DNA of 56,144 bases from SIG588 sp045591985 (GCA_045591985.1 JAZNTV010000022.1:1-56144), one strand, 5' to 3'. Positions 17,306 to 25,316 are shown, counted from the stretch's first letter. Made by a program: numbers and translations. The notes: a model not told the origin generated them from the letters alone.

Positions 17306-17400
17306 CCCGTGGACTATCCCTCCGCCGGCATTATCCGGATCAGGTTCAGGGTTGAGGTGAAACCTCTCTCAGCCGACGGTATGTCAGCACCCCTTGTCGC
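17306..17400 (-). ncRNA. TPP riboswitch (THI element)
   Basis: The reverse strand carries the conserved THI-box parts in order: GGGGTGC, CTGAGAGAGG, then ACCCTGAACCTGATCCGGAT and AATGCCGG with GGAGGGA. These form the two ligand-binding arms for thiamine pyrophosphate. It lies between a sigma-A promoter (17414-17442) and an attenuator (17236-17267), so high TPP should stop transcription of thiT and trmN6. Confidence 0.97.
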
Positions 17401-17413
17401 AAATCTTACCGCC

Positions 17414-17442
17414 AGTATACCCCTCGAAAACGGCTTTGTCAA
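17414..17442 (-). promoter_or_regulatory. Promoter of the thiT leader
   Basis: On the reverse strand TTGACA (17437-17442), 17 bases, TATACT (17414-17419). It starts transcription just upstream of the TPP riboswitch. Confidence 0.8.
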
Positions 17443-17471
17443 GAAAAATTTTGAAATTTTGAAAAAAAGGC

Positions 17472-17500
17472 TTGACATTTGCCCTAAAACCTACTATAAT
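17472..17500 (+). promoter_or_regulatory. Promoter of tRNA-Arg
   Basis: TTGACA (17472-17477), a 17-base spacer and TATAAT (17495-17500): a full-consensus promoter 30 bases before the tRNA, as expected for a strongly expressed stable RNA. Confidence 0.85.
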
Positions 17501-17530
17501 CGTCTATGCTGTCCGAACGGACAACCAAAT

Positions 17531-17607
17531 GTGCCTGTAGCTCAGCTGGATAGAGTGTTTGACTACGAATCAAAAGGTCAGGGGTTCGAATCCCTTCAGG
17601 CACGCCA
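17531..17607 (+). tRNA. tRNA-Arg (anticodon ACG), CCA encoded
   Basis: The acceptor stem GTGCCTG pairs with CAGGCAC (17597-17603). The D arm is GTAGCTCAGCTGGATAGAG, the anticodon stem-loop is TTTGA-CTACGAA-TCAAA with anticodon ACG, and the T arm is AGGGGTTCGAATCCCT. Discriminator G17604 is followed by an encoded CCA. ACG decodes CGT/CGC/CGA after A34 deamination, so a TadA enzyme is implied elsewhere in the genome. Confidence 0.97.
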
Positions 17608-17610
17608 AAC

Positions 17611-17645
17611 AGAAAAAGACCACCCTAACAGGGTGGTCTTTTTCT
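17611..17645 (+). terminator. Terminator of tRNA-Arg
   Basis: A long stem AGAAAAAGACCACCCT / AGGGTGGTCTTTTTCT with a three-base loop starts three bases after the CCA end and includes the T run. Confidence 0.92.
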
Positions 17646-17655
17646 GTTCTTGGCT

Positions 17656-17670
17656 CTGAAGGGATTCGAA
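17656..17670 (-). repeat. Inverted copy of the tRNA-Arg T-arm
   Basis: CTGAAGGGATTCGAA is the exact reverse complement of tRNA bases 17585-17599 (15 of 15). It lies ten bases after the tRNA terminator, so the tRNA 3' half could pair with it. It faces the direct copy at 17854-17872. Confidence 0.65.
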
Positions 17671-17853
17671 ATGCAACGCTTGCGAGCGCCGCCGGTGGCG
17701 GATACAGTGAGCAAGGGTTGGCGCCGCGGTCAAAATCGGCAGCGGAGACAGCCGCGCCCGCCGGTTTTGGGCACCGCAAGAGGAAACGATAGCGACTTGA
17801 ATAAACACGAACCTAAAAGAGCGCGAAGGTGGACTGTTGCGCTCGTGAGAGGA

Positions 17854-17872
17854 GAATCCCTTCAGGCACGCC
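17854..17872 (+). repeat. Direct 19-bp copy of the tRNA-Arg 3' end (att-like)
   Basis: GAATCCCTTCAGGCACGCC here is identical to 17588-17606 in the tRNA. Duplication of a tRNA 3' end about 270 bases downstream is what remains after tRNA-targeted integration, though no integrase lies between the copies. The segment between them is G+C-rich and shows no credible gene. Confidence 0.6.
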
Positions 17873-17924
17873 GCAAAACGCAGCGCGTTTTGCAAGAGAA
17901 ATAGTACATAACCCGCGGCAACCT

Positions 17925-17952
17925 CGTAGGGACGGGTCTCCCGACCCGTCCG
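17925..17952 (+). repeat. REP-like palindromic element, variant A
   Basis: A 28-base unit beginning CGTAGGGACGGG and ending CCCGTCCG, forming a GGACGGG/CCCGTCC stem. It has the same length and outer bases as the two identical copies at 18727-18754 and 54764-54791, but changed paired inner bases. It lies in the 445-base gap (17646-18091) between the tRNA terminator and the GyrI-like gene. Confidence 0.6.
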
Positions 17953-18026
17953 TGTTCACGGGAAGGAAAGACCCTCCCTTACGATTCCGCCACAAAGTAG
18001 CGGCTATCCGTAAAACAGCGTACGTG

Positions 18027-18055
18027 TTGCAGGATAGCAAAAAACATGTTATACT
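18027..18055 (+). promoter_or_regulatory. Promoter of the GyrI-like gene
   Basis: TTGCAG (18027-18032), 17 bases, TATACT (18050-18055), about 37 bases before the GTG start. Confidence 0.65.
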
Positions 18056-18091
18056 CTCAATTACAGACGTAAAACGAGGGAGGGCTTTTTC

Positions 18092-18595
18092 GTGGCTGAA
18101 ATCATTAAGGTATTCAAAGAAAATATTCCTACAATGCGGTTTATCGGAAAGAAGTACGACGACTTCGGACATTGGGGAGAATGGTGGCAGAATGGGTGGT
18201 TCGATCTTCTCGAACAGAGCATGGGGGGGACAGATACCGTTCTTTCGCTGTGGGAAAATGCCGGTGGGTACATCGGCGTTGAAAGGAGAAGCGAAGGAGA
18301 CCCGTTTGCTTACTATATAGGTATGCTTACTCCTGAAAACACACCCGTTCCCGAAGGGTTTGTACACATTGATTTTAAAGACTTGAGTTTGGGCACTTGT
18401 TGGATATACGGAAAAGAAGAGGAAGTCCATGACACTGCCGCTTGTAAGCAGAAACTTGCAGAAAACGGCATGCAAATATGGCGGGATGAAAACGGTGCCA
18501 TTTGGTCTTTTGAAAACTGTCTGTGCCCTCGTTATACTACACCGGATGCAAGCGGAAATGTAATTCTGGATTATTGTTATTTTGTAATCAAGTAA
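18092..18595 (+). CDS. GyrI-like small-molecule-binding domain protein
   Basis: A 167-residue single-domain protein starting at GTG with GAGGGAGGG nine bases upstream. The pattern TMRFIGKKYDDFG, GGYIGVERRSEGDPFAYYIG, then PVPEGFVHIDFKDLSLGTCW and IYGKEEEVHD matches the GyrI-like effector-binding fold. That fold occurs free-standing or fused to AraC or MerR regulators and binds small, often hydrophobic molecules. No DNA-binding part is present, so it may be a scavenger, hydrolase or sensor. Its bases are more A+T-rich than those of flanking genes, and repeats sit on both sides, hinting at acquisition. Confidence 0.75.
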   Translation: MAEIIKVFKENIPTMRFIGKKYDDFGHWGEWWQNGWFDLLEQSMGGTDTVLSLWENAGGYIGVERRSEGDPFAYYIGMLTPENTPVPEGFVHIDFKDLSLGTCWIYGKEEEVHDTAACKQKLAENGMQIWRDENGAIWSFENCLCPRYTTPDASGNVILDYCYFVIK

Positions 18596-18726
18596 AATTC
18601 AATTGCAAAGGCAAGTTTGTGCGGAACGGGGCATCGGAAGTCGTCAAACCCCGCGACTTTGATTCGAGTTTCCTACTTGACCTGCTCACCTACAAGGCGC
18701 GTCATTGGTTTACGGTTCTTTCAACG

Positions 18727-18754
18727 CGGACCGTCGAGGACGCCGGTCCCTACG
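18727..18754 (-). repeat. REP-like palindromic element, variant B copy 1
   Basis: Read on the reverse strand, this 28-base unit (CGTAGGGACCGGCG at the start, CGACGGTCCG at the end) is identical base for base to 54764-54791, 36 kb away. A GGACCG/CGGTCC stem closes a ten-base loop. The rest of the 274-base gap (18596-18869) holds only the promoter of the next gene. Confidence 0.75.
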
Positions 18755-18796
18755 TTGCGCACTTGCGGGTGAGCGGTCGGTCGTACAACGGACGGG

Positions 18797-18825
18797 TTGC
18801 ACCGTCACAAAATGTGTGCTATAAT
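18797..18825 (+). promoter_or_regulatory. Promoter of the cytidine-deaminase-like gene
   Basis: TTGCAC (18797-18802), 17 bases, TATAAT (18820-18825), 45 bases upstream of the start. Confidence 0.7.
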
Positions 18826-18869
18826 CAAACCGACACTTCCCCCTCGTGGGTGAAACAAAGGAGACCATC

Positions 18870-19265
18870 ATGGATACTGTCTGGGCAACGATGTACGAAG
18901 CCGCCAAAGCGGTGCTGAACGAGCGGCGCCTTTCGGAGTATGTCACCTGCGGCGAAGTGGCAGCGGCGATATTGTCGAAAAGCGGCAACATCTACACGGG
19001 GGTGTGTATCGACACCTGTTCCACACTCGGCATCTGCGCCGGGCGCAACGCCATTTTTAATATGATAACGAACGGGGAACACGAGATCGACAAGGTTCTT
19101 TGTATTTTGCCTGACGGCTCGAACGGCGCACCGTGCGGCGCGTGCCGCGAGTTGATGGTACAGCTGATGGCGGGGCACTATCGCGATATTGAAATTATGA
19201 TGGATTATGAAACGGGGCGGGTTATGACGCTTGGTGAACTCACCCCCGCATGGTGGATAAAGTGA
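18870..19265 (+). CDS. Cytidine/blasticidin deaminase-family protein lacking the catalytic Glu
   Basis: A 131-residue protein with the cytidine-deaminase fold. The zinc ligands are kept: Cys56 in ICAGRNAIF and Cys89/Cys92 in PCGACRE. In active members the first motif is (H/C)AE. Here the proton-shuttling Glu is Gly58, coded GGG, one base from GAG. The rest is well conserved (TGVCIDTCSTLGICA, ITNGEHEIDKVLCILPDGS), so loss was recent, or the fold has a non-deaminating role, or it is a base-call error. The start at 18870 has AAAGGAG six bases upstream. It is monocistronic. Confidence 0.85.
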   Translation: MDTVWATMYEAAKAVLNERRLSEYVTCGEVAAAILSKSGNIYTGVCIDTCSTLGICAGRNAIFNMITNGEHEIDKVLCILPDGSNGAPCGACRELMVQLMAGHYRDIEIMMDYETGRVMTLGELTPAWWIK

Positions 19266-19293
19266 AAAAGACGGTCGGGAGACCGTCTTTTTC
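19264..19293 (+). terminator. Terminator after the deaminase-like gene
   Basis: GAAAAAGACGGTC pairs with GACCGTCTTTTTC around GGGA. The stem ends one base before the stop of the convergent gene and may serve both strands. Confidence 0.88.
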
Positions 19294-19294
19294 T

Positions 19295-20536
19295 TTATTT
19301 CATTATTTTCTCACGATACGCAATGTAATCCAGATATTGTTTCAGTGCCGCCGCACCGCCGCAGATGGGCTTGACGGCGGGCGGTGCGAAGAAACCGTTC
19401 AGCATAAAGGTGGAGATTTTCTCTACATACGGGCGAACGGTACGCAACTGCTTATCAAAACCGTTTCGCCCTTCTATGCCGCCGCCGAGGTAGAGGGCGG
19501 TGAGGTATTTTCCCTGCCCGTTGAACGAGGTGGCTTGCAGATTACCGATCCAATCGAACGCTTCACAGTTTGCCCACGCGTGTTTGCCTGCCGCACGGCA
19601 CACGTTTTCAAGATCACGGAACAACTTCTCGCTGAAGGTGAGCGGTGCCCACGAAGAACGGCACTGATCCTGCGGCATGATAATATCCACATCGGCATCG
19701 GTTTTGAGATATTCCCCGAATTCTTTACACGGGGCGCAGTAGGGCGACACCAGCACCGGCATAGCGGGGGCCAGTTTTCGCAAAGTGGGAACGATCTCTT
19801 TGTACCGTTCCCAGCGGGGCAGGTCTTCTGCGTTCATACCGAACTCTTCTGCCAGATACCACCCGTAAAATGCGGGATAGGTGTGATACCGTTCATAGAT
19901 CTCTTGCGCTTCGACGGGAGTGGCGTTGTGACCGTACATATTGCCGAGCCCCAAAAACACCTGCATACCGTTTTCGCCCGCCGCCTGCAAAACGGCAGCT
20001 AACGGGTCGTTTGCCGCAACGTCGGAATGCGGGTAAAGTGCGGAGGGATAGTGTGCGGTGATCTCACGGCGTTCCAAAGTCAAATACTGATGGGACACCA
20101 TAACGATAATGCAAGACATACCGAGTTTCGCCATATGAATGATGTACTGTTTCCAATCTTCGTCGGTATACGCTTTTGAAGCCTCACGGTAAAAATCGCA
20201 TCCGTCGCGGTCGTTGGGTGGGCCGAGCATCAACATACCGCCGTCGAGTAACGGTAACGGGTCTTCTCCCAACACTGTCAACGGGACAGAGGCTTCGCCT
20301 ACTTGCAGAGTGTGTTGACCCGCCCGTCCCGCGAGCGGTAAGCGAAAGGTGAGCAAAGTGTATTCTCCGTCTTGCACGGTGGCGTACAAGGTGGTAAGCG
20401 GCTCGCCGTCCAACGCGAGCGGAATTGCCACCGCACCGTTGCCGTGCACCTGCACGCGAATTTCCAGTTCATCCCGTTCGTAAGCGGGACTGTACGGGAT
20501 CAGACGGATGTCGTTTGCGGTAACGGGTGTATGCAT
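19295..20536 (-). CDS. DUF4434-like TIM-barrel glycosidase
   Basis: A 413-residue protein without signal peptide. A beta-sandwich-like N-terminus (about 1-92, e.g. LEIRVQVHGNGAVAIPLALD) precedes a TIM-barrel-like part from about 97. MLMLGPPNDR, MAKLGMSCIIVMVSHQYLTL and FYGWYLAEEFGMN (Glu230/231 as catalytic candidates) resemble DUF4434 proteins, a glycosidase-like family of unknown substrate. The start at 20536 has GGAAGG upstream; a longer reading has no ribosome site. It is divergent from the AraC gene at 20683. Confidence 0.65.
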   Translation of the reverse strand: MHTPVTANDIRLIPYSPAYERDELEIRVQVHGNGAVAIPLALDGEPLTTLYATVQDGEYTLLTFRLPLAGRAGQHTLQVGEASVPLTVLGEDPLPLLDGGMLMLGPPNDRDGCDFYREASKAYTDEDWKQYIIHMAKLGMSCIIVMVSHQYLTLERREITAHYPSALYPHSDVAANDPLAAVLQAAGENGMQVFLGLGNMYGHNATPVEAQEIYERYHTYPAFYGWYLAEEFGMNAEDLPRWERYKEIVPTLRKLAPAMPVLVSPYCAPCKEFGEYLKTDADVDIIMPQDQCRSSWAPLTFSEKLFRDLENVCRAAGKHAWANCEAFDWIGNLQATSFNGQGKYLTALYLGGGIEGRNGFDKQLRTVRPYVEKISTFMLNGFFAPPAVKPICGGAAALKQYLDYIAYREKIMK

Positions 20537-20566
20537 ATACCTTCCCCCTTGTTCGGTTTCTGTTTT

Positions 20567-20665
20567 CAGTATAGAGCGGGATCGGCCGTACGGCAAGTGC
20601 CGTTTTTCGAAAAAGGTGGAGAAAACGCGCATATACTTGACAAGAGCGGGCGAAGGCGCTATCAT
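20567..20665. promoter_or_regulatory. Divergent promoters and palindrome between the DUF4434-like and AraC genes
   Basis: Forward: TTGACA (20637-20642), 17 bases, TATCAT (20660-20665) for the AraC gene. Reverse: TTGCCG (20591-20596), 17 bases, TATACT (20567-20572) for the glycosidase gene. The perfect palindrome GCCGTACGGC (20585-20594) overlaps the reverse -35 box and is a candidate operator. Confidence 0.6.
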
Positions 20666-20682
20666 CAAAACGAGGTGATGAT

Positions 20683-21429
20683 ATGTTCCCGCTTCCCGAA
20701 ACTATCCGTTGTCATACCGTGGCGGTGGTTCGCACCGAGATTCACGACGAGAAAATCCGTAAATGCGGCGGTATGCCGTTCATTTCCTTGGCCTTTCGGC
20801 TGAGTGGCAAAGCGGAATTGACGGTGGGAAACGTGTATGTGTGTTCGGTTGAAAATCACGTAACGTTGTTGCCGCAACGCACGCCCTACACGGCGCGTTA
20901 CGAAGAGAACGAGATGATATTTGTGCACTTTTCGACCGATGTCCCGTTATATACACAGTTCTACGACCGTTTGCTTCGTCACCCCGAAAAAGTGTGCGGT
21001 CTGCTGTGTCGATTACTCGCCGTATGGGAACGGCAGGCGCTGGGCTTTCGGGTGGAGGCAGACGCCTTGCTGATGCAAATATTGGTGGCGTGCGCACGCG
21101 ATGAGCATGCGGAGGACGGTGCGTATACGGCGGCATGTGCACTGTTTCGGAAGCGGTACGGCGATACGGCCCTTTCGGTGGAAGAAGTGGCGGCCGCCGT
21201 GCAGGTATCCCCCTCGCAGTTGCGGCGTCTGTTTCGTGCCCGATGCGGTGAATCCCCCTGCCGTTATCTTTCCGAATTGCGGCTGTCACGCGCGGCGCAG
21301 TTGCTGACCGGCGGTGACGTTACGGTCGCCGAAACGGCGATACAGTGCGGGTTTTCGGATGCGCGCTATTTCACGCGGGTGTTCAAACAACGCTACGGCG
21401 TACCCCCCTCTCGCTTTCGGTTAGGGTGA
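20683..21429 (+). CDS. AraC-family transcriptional regulator
   Basis: A 248-residue regulator. The N-terminal beta-rich sensor (about 1-125) has the cupin-like segment LTVGNVYVCSVENHVTLLPQ. The C-terminal AraC pair of helix-turn-helix motifs (about 148-246) reads ALSVEEVAAAVQVSPSQLRR, then VAETAIQCGFSDARYFTRVF and GVPPSRFR. GAGGTGATG precedes the start. It is divergent from the DUF4434-like gene, repeating the regulator-enzyme layout seen at 13.5-15.6 kb and 36.9-38.9 kb. Confidence 0.92.
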   Translation: MFPLPETIRCHTVAVVRTEIHDEKIRKCGGMPFISLAFRLSGKAELTVGNVYVCSVENHVTLLPQRTPYTARYEENEMIFVHFSTDVPLYTQFYDRLLRHPEKVCGLLCRLLAVWERQALGFRVEADALLMQILVACARDEHAEDGAYTAACALFRKRYGDTALSVEEVAAAVQVSPSQLRRLFRARCGESPCRYLSELRLSRAAQLLTGGDVTVAETAIQCGFSDARYFTRVFKQRYGVPPSRFRLG

Positions 21430-21460
21430 GCAGTGACCTCTAAACTTACTGCTTATCCTA

Positions 21461-21493
21461 CGAAAAAAGTCCGGCATTTGCCGGACTTTTTCG
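21461..21493. terminator. Bidirectional terminator
   Basis: GAAAAAAGTCCGGC pairs with GCCGGACTTTTTC between the convergent AraC and beta-helix genes. A/T tracts on both sides allow use from either strand. The same stem sequence recurs at 24088-24117. Confidence 0.85.
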
Positions 21494-21494
21494 T

Positions 21495-23999
21495 TTATTC
21501 CCCAAACCGTTCGGTGGATCTCATCATATTTTTTGCTGTGATAAAGGCACGGCTGCCGCAAAATCCGCCGTTGATCATCGAGATATCTTCGGCGGTGAGG
21601 TTGGGGCTGTATTGTAACATACCGCAGACGGTAAGCGTGCCTTCGCCCGTCACGCGGGAGAACACCGCGTTTTCGATGTGGGTGTCGGTGTGCGGAATGC
21701 CGCACGCCACATTTAAGTTGGTCACCTTGAGTGTGCCGCCCTCCACCAGAAAGACTGCCTGCGGCAACTGCCGCGGTGACGCGTTCACCATTTCCACCGT
21801 GCCGCGGAAGGTTTCCCGCAGACGCAGGTCGTACACGTCGTCGATACGGGTACCGGTGTACGACGAGTATACGAAGGCAGTGGACTGGGTGTTTACCAAT
21901 TGAATACGTTCGCCGCCGCGGATATCCACCGCTGTGCTGACGTAGTCTCCGCCGAAACCGATAACGGTGGCGGTGGTGGTGTCGCCGTCGAATACCAACG
22001 CTCTTCCGCCGAGATAGGTGAAACAGCCGAACACCGTTTCGTCACGGACGTTGTCAAATGTGAAGATGTCGCTTTTCTCTTGTGTTTGCTGAAAAAAGCA
22101 GTTGCGTGCGTGGGCGTTTTCCTCGCCGCGTAATAACAATTCCTCGGCCCATTCGTGCCCGCGAACCAACGGTTGATAGTTTAATTGCACGTCGCGCACG
22201 ATACTGTCGGCGCTGTTTTTAACGACGATACCGTATTGCAAAAACGTGCCCCCCACCCCATCCACATAGTGGCGATCGCAACCGTCCAGGTAAATGCCGT
22301 TGTATGCATTCAAAAAAGAGACATTTTGCACATAAGCGTCGGGAGCGTTTTGGGCCACTACCGCAAAATCGTGGACGAGCGGTGCTCCGTGTTCTCGCCA
22401 ACCGGCTGCCGTTTGCAGTACATGGCAGATGGTGAGAGCGCACAACCCGCCGGCTTCGTGTAGTACCACGCCGCAGGCGGCATGCGCCATATCCAGCACC
22501 GTCGCGGTGTTATACGCCATCTGGCACAGGTCGGCGGCACCGCGTAACTGTACCCCGCGCGGGACATACACGGTGTTTTCCAAGCGGTAGTGTCCCGCAG
22601 GCAGATACAGCGTACCGCCTGTTTCAGCCACTTTTTTGAGACACGCGTTTAAGGCGGCGGCAACGTCCGTCTCGCCGTTGGCGTCGAGCGGAATGCCGAG
22701 CGTTTCGGGGGTGTAGACCGCCTTTTCGGCGGGGGTACGGGTCTGCACGCTTGCCGCCTTTGCCTGTTTTTCCGTGGCGTGGAAGGTGACGATGTCTGCC
22801 GGCGTCGGGTCAAAGCAGACGGTGGCGCGGTCGGCAATCTGCAGGTCAGCCTCCGCAAGGCCCGCGTTCCCCACCGCCGAAAGCGAAGAACCGCCCGAAA
22901 GAGCGAGTGTGACGGCGGGTAAGCGGTTATTCATCAAAAGAAGCATACCGTCGTTGGCGGTGACTGTCCCGCGGGGAACGGTGCAATCGATCAGCGAGGT
23001 TTTGGAGTTGTGTTCGATGCAAAGCGGCCGAACGGCGTCGATCACACTGTCTTGAAACAGCACGGCGGAAAAGGTGGCGTCGGCGGGAATGCGCACCCCG
23101 TATTCACAGTTTTCGATCCGCCAGCAGGTGAGGGCTTGTCCGTTGCCGTGGGTGAAGCGGGAAAGAATACCGCAACGGCATCGGTTTACCGTGACGTTGT
23201 ACCCTTGCCCGTAGCAGTTGCCTGCGTCGAAGATCACGCCGTTGCGGAATCCTTCCACCGAGGAATCGGTGTAATACGACCAGTCGGTGCGCTTAAACAC
23301 CACACCGTCGGCGTGGGTGAGCAGATAGGCGCGCAGAGCCGCTTCGTCTTCGGTGAAGCGGCCCGAATGGATCCAGTAATCGGGCGAAAAGTGGGTGCGT
23401 TCCATGCGCAGAATGTCGCTCACTTTTGTGACGTACACGCACGCAGACAACGCTGTGCCGTAGATATCGTAGTAACACGGGGAGTCGCCGTATGGCTGGG
23501 TGATGCCCACCCACGCGTTGATGAAGGTGACCTCCCGCACAGTGGACCAATGTACGCTGCGAACGGCGGCGGGATAGTGAATGGGATCGTCCAGCCGTTG
23601 CGCGGGATACCAAAAACTGACCCCGCGTATGCAACTGCTGTGGCTGAGTGCGAAGAGGGGGTCATCAAAACCTTCCGAAGCGGCAGGACCGCGCCAGCAC
23701 AGGATCGTGCCCGTGATGGGGCTTTTCCCGTCGGGACGTTCCCAATCGCCGAGAACGGTGACCCCGATGGGCACCCGGACCGGGGTGCGGCAGTCGTACT
23801 CCCCCGCCGGAATATACAGCGCACCGCCGCCCGCTTCGTGCAAGCGGTCGAGTAACGCTTGTATGATGGGTGCACAGTCCTCTTCGTCGCCGTTTAGAAA
23901 ATCGGTAAGAACGTATCCGGCAACCAACGGCTCAGGACGGGCAAACCGCGGGTCACGCGGTGTGATCGCCTGCCAATGCGGTGCATGGGTGATCTCCAT
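21495..23999 (-). CDS. Two-domain right-handed beta-helix (pectate lyase 3-like) protein
   Basis: An 834-residue protein without signal peptide, built of two pectate-lyase-3/GH28-like units. Each opens with the same motif: CAPIIQALLDRLHEAGGGAL-YIPAGEYDC with VPIGVTVLGD (about residues 42-85), and DVAAALNACLKKVAETGGTL-YLPAGHYRL with VPRGVQLRGA (about 445-485). Repeats of short strands with N/D-rich turns follow. Such proteins cleave or bind polyuronides and similar glycans, here probably in the cytoplasm. It lies between terminators on its own transcript, upstream of the kinase gene. Substrate unknown. Confidence 0.8.
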   Translation of the reverse strand: MEITHAPHWQAITPRDPRFARPEPLVAGYVLTDFLNGDEEDCAPIIQALLDRLHEAGGGALYIPAGEYDCRTPVRVPIGVTVLGDWERPDGKSPITGTILCWRGPAASEGFDDPLFALSHSSCIRGVSFWYPAQRLDDPIHYPAAVRSVHWSTVREVTFINAWVGITQPYGDSPCYYDIYGTALSACVYVTKVSDILRMERTHFSPDYWIHSGRFTEDEAALRAYLLTHADGVVFKRTDWSYYTDSSVEGFRNGVIFDAGNCYGQGYNVTVNRCRCGILSRFTHGNGQALTCWRIENCEYGVRIPADATFSAVLFQDSVIDAVRPLCIEHNSKTSLIDCTVPRGTVTANDGMLLLMNNRLPAVTLALSGGSSLSAVGNAGLAEADLQIADRATVCFDPTPADIVTFHATEKQAKAASVQTRTPAEKAVYTPETLGIPLDANGETDVAAALNACLKKVAETGGTLYLPAGHYRLENTVYVPRGVQLRGAADLCQMAYNTATVLDMAHAACGVVLHEAGGLCALTICHVLQTAAGWREHGAPLVHDFAVVAQNAPDAYVQNVSFLNAYNGIYLDGCDRHYVDGVGGTFLQYGIVVKNSADSIVRDVQLNYQPLVRGHEWAEELLLRGEENAHARNCFFQQTQEKSDIFTFDNVRDETVFGCFTYLGGRALVFDGDTTTATVIGFGGDYVSTAVDIRGGERIQLVNTQSTAFVYSSYTGTRIDDVYDLRLRETFRGTVEMVNASPRQLPQAVFLVEGGTLKVTNLNVACGIPHTDTHIENAVFSRVTGEGTLTVCGMLQYSPNLTAEDISMINGGFCGSRAFITAKNMMRSTERFGE

Positions 24000-24087
24000 A
24001 ACACAACCTCCCCGTACAGTATGGTTTCAGTGTAGCACGCACGACGGAAAAAGGCAACCAAAATTTTTGTCATCGCTTTGGGCTGCG

Positions 24088-24117
24088 AAAAAAGTCCGGC
24101 AAACGCCGGACTTTTTA
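24088..24117. terminator. Terminator after the NahK-like gene
   Basis: AAAAGTCCGGC-AAAC-GCCGGACTTTT with flanking A and T runs, readable on either strand. It follows the reverse-strand kinase gene, whose stop is at 24127. Confidence 0.85.
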
Positions 24118-24126
24118 ATCGTTTTT

Positions 24127-25212
24127 TCAGCCGTGTTTTCGGACGATAGCCTTCAACTCGTCCCATTTTTCTTCCATATCCGCCACCAGCTTGAACTGAG
24201 TGCGGCAACGCACCAGATTATGGTCGTCGTACTTGGTTTTAAAATACGTGTCCCCTTGCAGATAGTCGGTCAAAAAGCGCATACCGCATTCGACCGTCAT
24301 CATCTTGGCACCTTCCGGTAAAAGGTCGATCTCTGCCGCGGTCAGCATTCCGCCGCATCCTGCCAAAAAGCCTTTCACATAGGTTTCAAACAGCGAGACA
24401 TCCAACGAGACTTTCGAGAGATCGGGCTCATCCTCCGCCGCCGTGGAGGCACCGAAGCGAATGGAATCGCCGAAATCGTTTACCGAAAACCCCGGCATGA
24501 TGGTGTCGAGGTCAATGACACACAAGGCGTTGCGTGTGGCTTTATCCAGCATGACGTTGTTCATTTTGGTGTCGTTGTGGGTCACACGTCGCGGCAGACG
24601 GCCCGCACGGCAGGCGTCTTCCAGTACGCTGTAAAACGGGGCGCGCGCGGTGACAAACGCGATCTCTTTCTGCACACCTGCGGCGCGACCGCACACGTCC
24701 GCTTCCACCGCCTGTAGGAATTTTTGATAGCGGTCGGGGGTGTTGTGAAAATCGGGAATCACGTCGTACAATTCCTCCACGGGAAAGGCGGCCAGTTGCT
24801 TTTGAAACTCACCAAACGCCATCGCCGACTGGTAAAAATCTTCGCGGGATTCGGGCGTGTCCAGACAGAGCGAGTCTTCCACGAAATCATACACCCGCCA
24901 CGCCCGCCCGTCGGCATCGGTGTGATATGCGTTGCCGTCTTTGGTATATACGAGGGACAGCACACGCCGCGTGTCGGCAGTGACGTTTCGCAAAAAGGCG
25001 GTCACCTTTTGAATGTTGTGCATCACTTCGTCCGGTTTTTTGAAAATGTTCGTGTTGATGGCCTGCAGAATATACCGTTTGCCTTCTGCACCACTCACCA
25101 AAAAGGTATCGTTGATATGCCCGTTACCGTAAGGGGCACACCCCACGACGGTATCTGCGGTATCAAACGCCCTCCAAGCGGCTAACGTTTTTTCGATCGG
25201 GATCATACGCAT
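24127..25212 (-). CDS. NahK-like sugar kinase (aminoglycoside phosphotransferase fold)
   Basis: A 361-residue APH-fold kinase. The N-lobe reads GNGHINDTFLV, then RYILQAINTNIFKKP, close to N-acetylhexosamine 1-kinases. The catalytic loop is RRVTHNDTKMNNVML and the metal-binding segment is VIDLDTIMPGFSVNDFGDSI. NahK-type enzymes phosphorylate GlcNAc/GalNAc at C1 for salvage from host or microbial glycans, which fits the surrounding glycosidase genes. The start at 25212 is chosen for AAAGGAG eight bases upstream. Another small-molecule kinase role (choline, homoserine) is less likely given the HINDTFLV and QAINTNIF motifs. Confidence 0.82.
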   Translation of the reverse strand: MRMIPIEKTLAAWRAFDTADTVVGCAPYGNGHINDTFLVSGAEGKRYILQAINTNIFKKPDEVMHNIQKVTAFLRNVTADTRRVLSLVYTKDGNAYHTDADGRAWRVYDFVEDSLCLDTPESREDFYQSAMAFGEFQKQLAAFPVEELYDVIPDFHNTPDRYQKFLQAVEADVCGRAAGVQKEIAFVTARAPFYSVLEDACRAGRLPRRVTHNDTKMNNVMLDKATRNALCVIDLDTIMPGFSVNDFGDSIRFGASTAAEDEPDLSKVSLDVSLFETYVKGFLAGCGGMLTAAEIDLLPEGAKMMTVECGMRFLTDYLQGDTYFKTKYDDHNLVRCRTQFKLVADMEEKWDELKAIVRKHG

Positions 25213-25316
25213 GAGAACCACTCCTTTACGGTTTGATTATACAAAAAGGGGGTGTGTTTGTCTATGGAAAAAACGAGTAAAAAAAACCATTGGTTATATG
25301 AAAAAACGGTTTTTAG

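Noticed and set aside
17829..18320. A forward frame of about 160 codons after the tRNA repeats
   Set aside because: It runs through the tRNA-derived repeat, a REP element and the promoter of the GyrI-like gene, then overlaps that gene in another frame.
18596..18869. A small gene in the gap before the deaminase-like gene
   Set aside because: The open frame spans the REP element and promoter and has no start signal.
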